64,000 nt of DNA, from positions 4,340,001-4,404,000 of the forward strand of contig OZ245780.1 in the NCBI GenBank assembly GCA_965227905.1, given 5' to 3'. This document shows positions 62,993 to 64,000 of this stretch, piece after piece. Each line of letters begins with the position of its first letter. The first letter of the stretch is position 1. Made by a program: the position numbers and the translations under genes. This DNA is from CBDDHT01 sp965227905. GTDB lineage: Bacteria > Pseudomonadota > Alphaproteobacteria > Rhizobiales > Methyloligellaceae. Under the pieces are notes generated by a model. That model did not search any database. It was not told where the DNA came from and worked only from the letters and a program-made list of their open reading frames with translations.

Positions 62993-64000
62993 ATGAATCT
63001 GCATGCCTTGGCAGGTCGCCGATTGGCGACGGAAGGTCCGATTAATGTCGGCTTGATTGGAGCCGGCAAATTCGGATCAATGTTTCTCAGCCAGGTTCCC
63101 ACCACTCCGGCGATCAACGTCACGGCAATTGCCGATCTCGCGCCGGATCGAGCGCGCGAGAACTGCATGGCCGTCGGATGGACCGACGATCAGATTGAAC
63201 GAACGGCCTTTGTCGAGGATGGCGCCGCATTGGCTGCACGGGGCGACGTGGATGTCGTTGTGGAGGCTACGGGCCATCCGGCTGCGGGGATCCGCCATGC
63301 GCGCGCATGCTTCGCAAACGGCAAGCATGTGATCATGGTCAATGTGGAAGCCGATGTGCTTGCGGGACCGCTTCTCGCCAATGAAGCGGAGGCAGCAGGC
63401 GTTGTCTATTCGATGGCCTATGGCGATCAGCCAAGCCTCGTATGCGAGATGGTCGATTGGGCGCGTGCCTGCGGCTTCACCGTCGTGGCTGCCGGCAAAG
63501 GCACCAAGTATCTACCAAGCTATCACGCATCGACACCGGATACCGTTTGGGATCACTACGGTCTCAATGCTGAGGAAGCTGAGTCAGCAGGCATGAATTC
63601 GCAAGTTTTCAACTCGTTCCTGGATGGAACGAAGTCGTCGATCGAGATGGCGGCAATTGCCAATGCGACAGGTTTGGCGGCACCATCCGATGGTCTCGCC
63701 TTCCCGCCTTGCAGCGCCAATCAACTCGCAAGTCTGCTCTGCCCTGTCGAAGATGGCGGTATGCTAAACCTGAAGGGGCAGGTCGAAGTCATCTCGTCGC
63801 ATGATCGCGACGGCACCATTGTGCCTGGAGACCTGCGCTGGGGGGTCTACGTCGTTTTCGAGGCACCGAACAATTATTCCCGCGCCTGCTTCTCGCAATA
63901 TGGCCTGACGACAGATCCGAGCGGTCGCTATACAGCTCTGTATCGCCCCTATCATCTGATCGGACTTGAGCTCAATGTTTCCATCTTTTCGGCAGTACTT
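62993..64000 (+). CDS. NAD(P)-dependent oxidoreductase, homoserine-dehydrogenase-like (partial)
   Basis: Open for 336 codons to the right edge. Rossmann fold near the N-terminus, NVGLIGAGKFGSMFLSQVPT, then ITAIADLAPDRA-like VTAIADLAPDRARENC, DVDVVVEATGHPAAGIRHAR, and HVIMVNVEADVLAGPLLANE followed by YSMAYGDQPSLVCEMVDWAR and AAGKGTKYLPSYHASTPD. This order matches the family of homoserine-dehydrogenase-like oxidoreductases that end in a SAF (FlgA-like) domain; the end is outside the window. GGGAGGAAAA lies 8 bp before the ATG. Members act in carbohydrate or sugar-acid metabolism in some bacteria, but the substrate is unknown here. Confidence 0.8.
   Translation, partial: MNLHALAGRRLATEGPINVGLIGAGKFGSMFLSQVPTTPAINVTAIADLAPDRARENCMAVGWTDDQIERTAFVEDGAALAARGDVDVVVEATGHPAAGIRHARACFANGKHVIMVNVEADVLAGPLLANEAEAAGVVYSMAYGDQPSLVCEMVDWARACGFTVVAAGKGTKYLPSYHASTPDTVWDHYGLNAEEAESAGMNSQVFNSFLDGTKSSIEMAAIANATGLAAPSDGLAFPPCSANQLASLLCPVEDGGMLNLKGQVEVISSHDRDGTIVPGDLRWGVYVVFEAPNNYSRACFSQYGLTTDPSGRYTALYRPYHLIGLELNVSIFSAVL

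Noticed and set aside
1..64000. tRNA, rRNA, insertion sequence, integrase or prophage genes
   Set aside because: None seen in any intergenic gap, and no transposase or phage-like protein among the reading frames.

Overview
The window reads as one contiguous piece of an alphaproteobacterial chromosome. This is inferred from moderately GC-rich coding sequence, Shine-Dalgarno sites of the GGAGG type, abundant TRAP, hydantoinase and RND genes, a trxB-LysR pair and a palindromic repeat typical of that class. A class II-like phosphoribulokinase next to glpX hints at a Calvin-cycle lineage, but no RuBisCO gene lies in the window. I see no tRNA, rRNA, insertion sequence, prophage or CRISPR array. Genes are densely packed, and many neighbours share ATGA or TGATG stop/start overlaps.

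Layout. 0-2.7 kb: phosphoribulokinase (cut at the left edge), glpX and a NarL-type regulator whose receiver lacks its phospho-acceptor. 3.1-7.4 kb: RND adaptor and pump. 7.5-18.8 kb: a type I secretion locus with a short HlyD-type adaptor, a PrtD-type ABC exporter, a 2549-residue RTX protein and a LuxR-family regulator. 19-23 kb: two peptide-type ABC permeases and a solute-binding protein, without ATPases. 23.2-28.9 kb: biotin genes in three units: bioD-bioA, bioF-esterase-bioC, and bioB. 29-37.2 kb: hydantoinase/oxoprolinase hyuA-hyuB, a DctPQM TRAP transporter and a class IV (D-amino acid type) aminotransferase. 37.4-44.6 kb: two tandem copies of a two-gene cassette pairing a TAXI-type periplasmic binding protein with a one-pass membrane protein carrying a periplasmic Sel1-like end. 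44.9-51.1 kb: a second RND adaptor and pump followed by GNAT, alpha/beta hydrolase and VOC genes in tight order. 51.2-60 kb: EF-G-like GTPase, msrP, trxB, LysR, SDR, and the DUF3300 and DUF2950 proteins. 60.1-64 kb: patatin lipase with a 38-residue membrane peptide, leucine dehydrogenase family enzyme, and the start of a homoserine-dehydrogenase-like oxidoreductase cut at the right edge.

The two most unusual features are these. (1) The RTX protein carries a seven-bladed propeller-like insert and three copies of the block that normally occurs once, at the C-terminal secretion end. This suggests a fusion of several RTX proteins. It is exported by a system whose adaptor has an unusually short periplasmic hairpin. 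(2) The duplicated TAXI/Sel1 cassette has no TAXI permease in view and one diverged receptor, so it may be a sensing or envelope module rather than a transporter. All functions are read from sequence motifs only. No database search was run.
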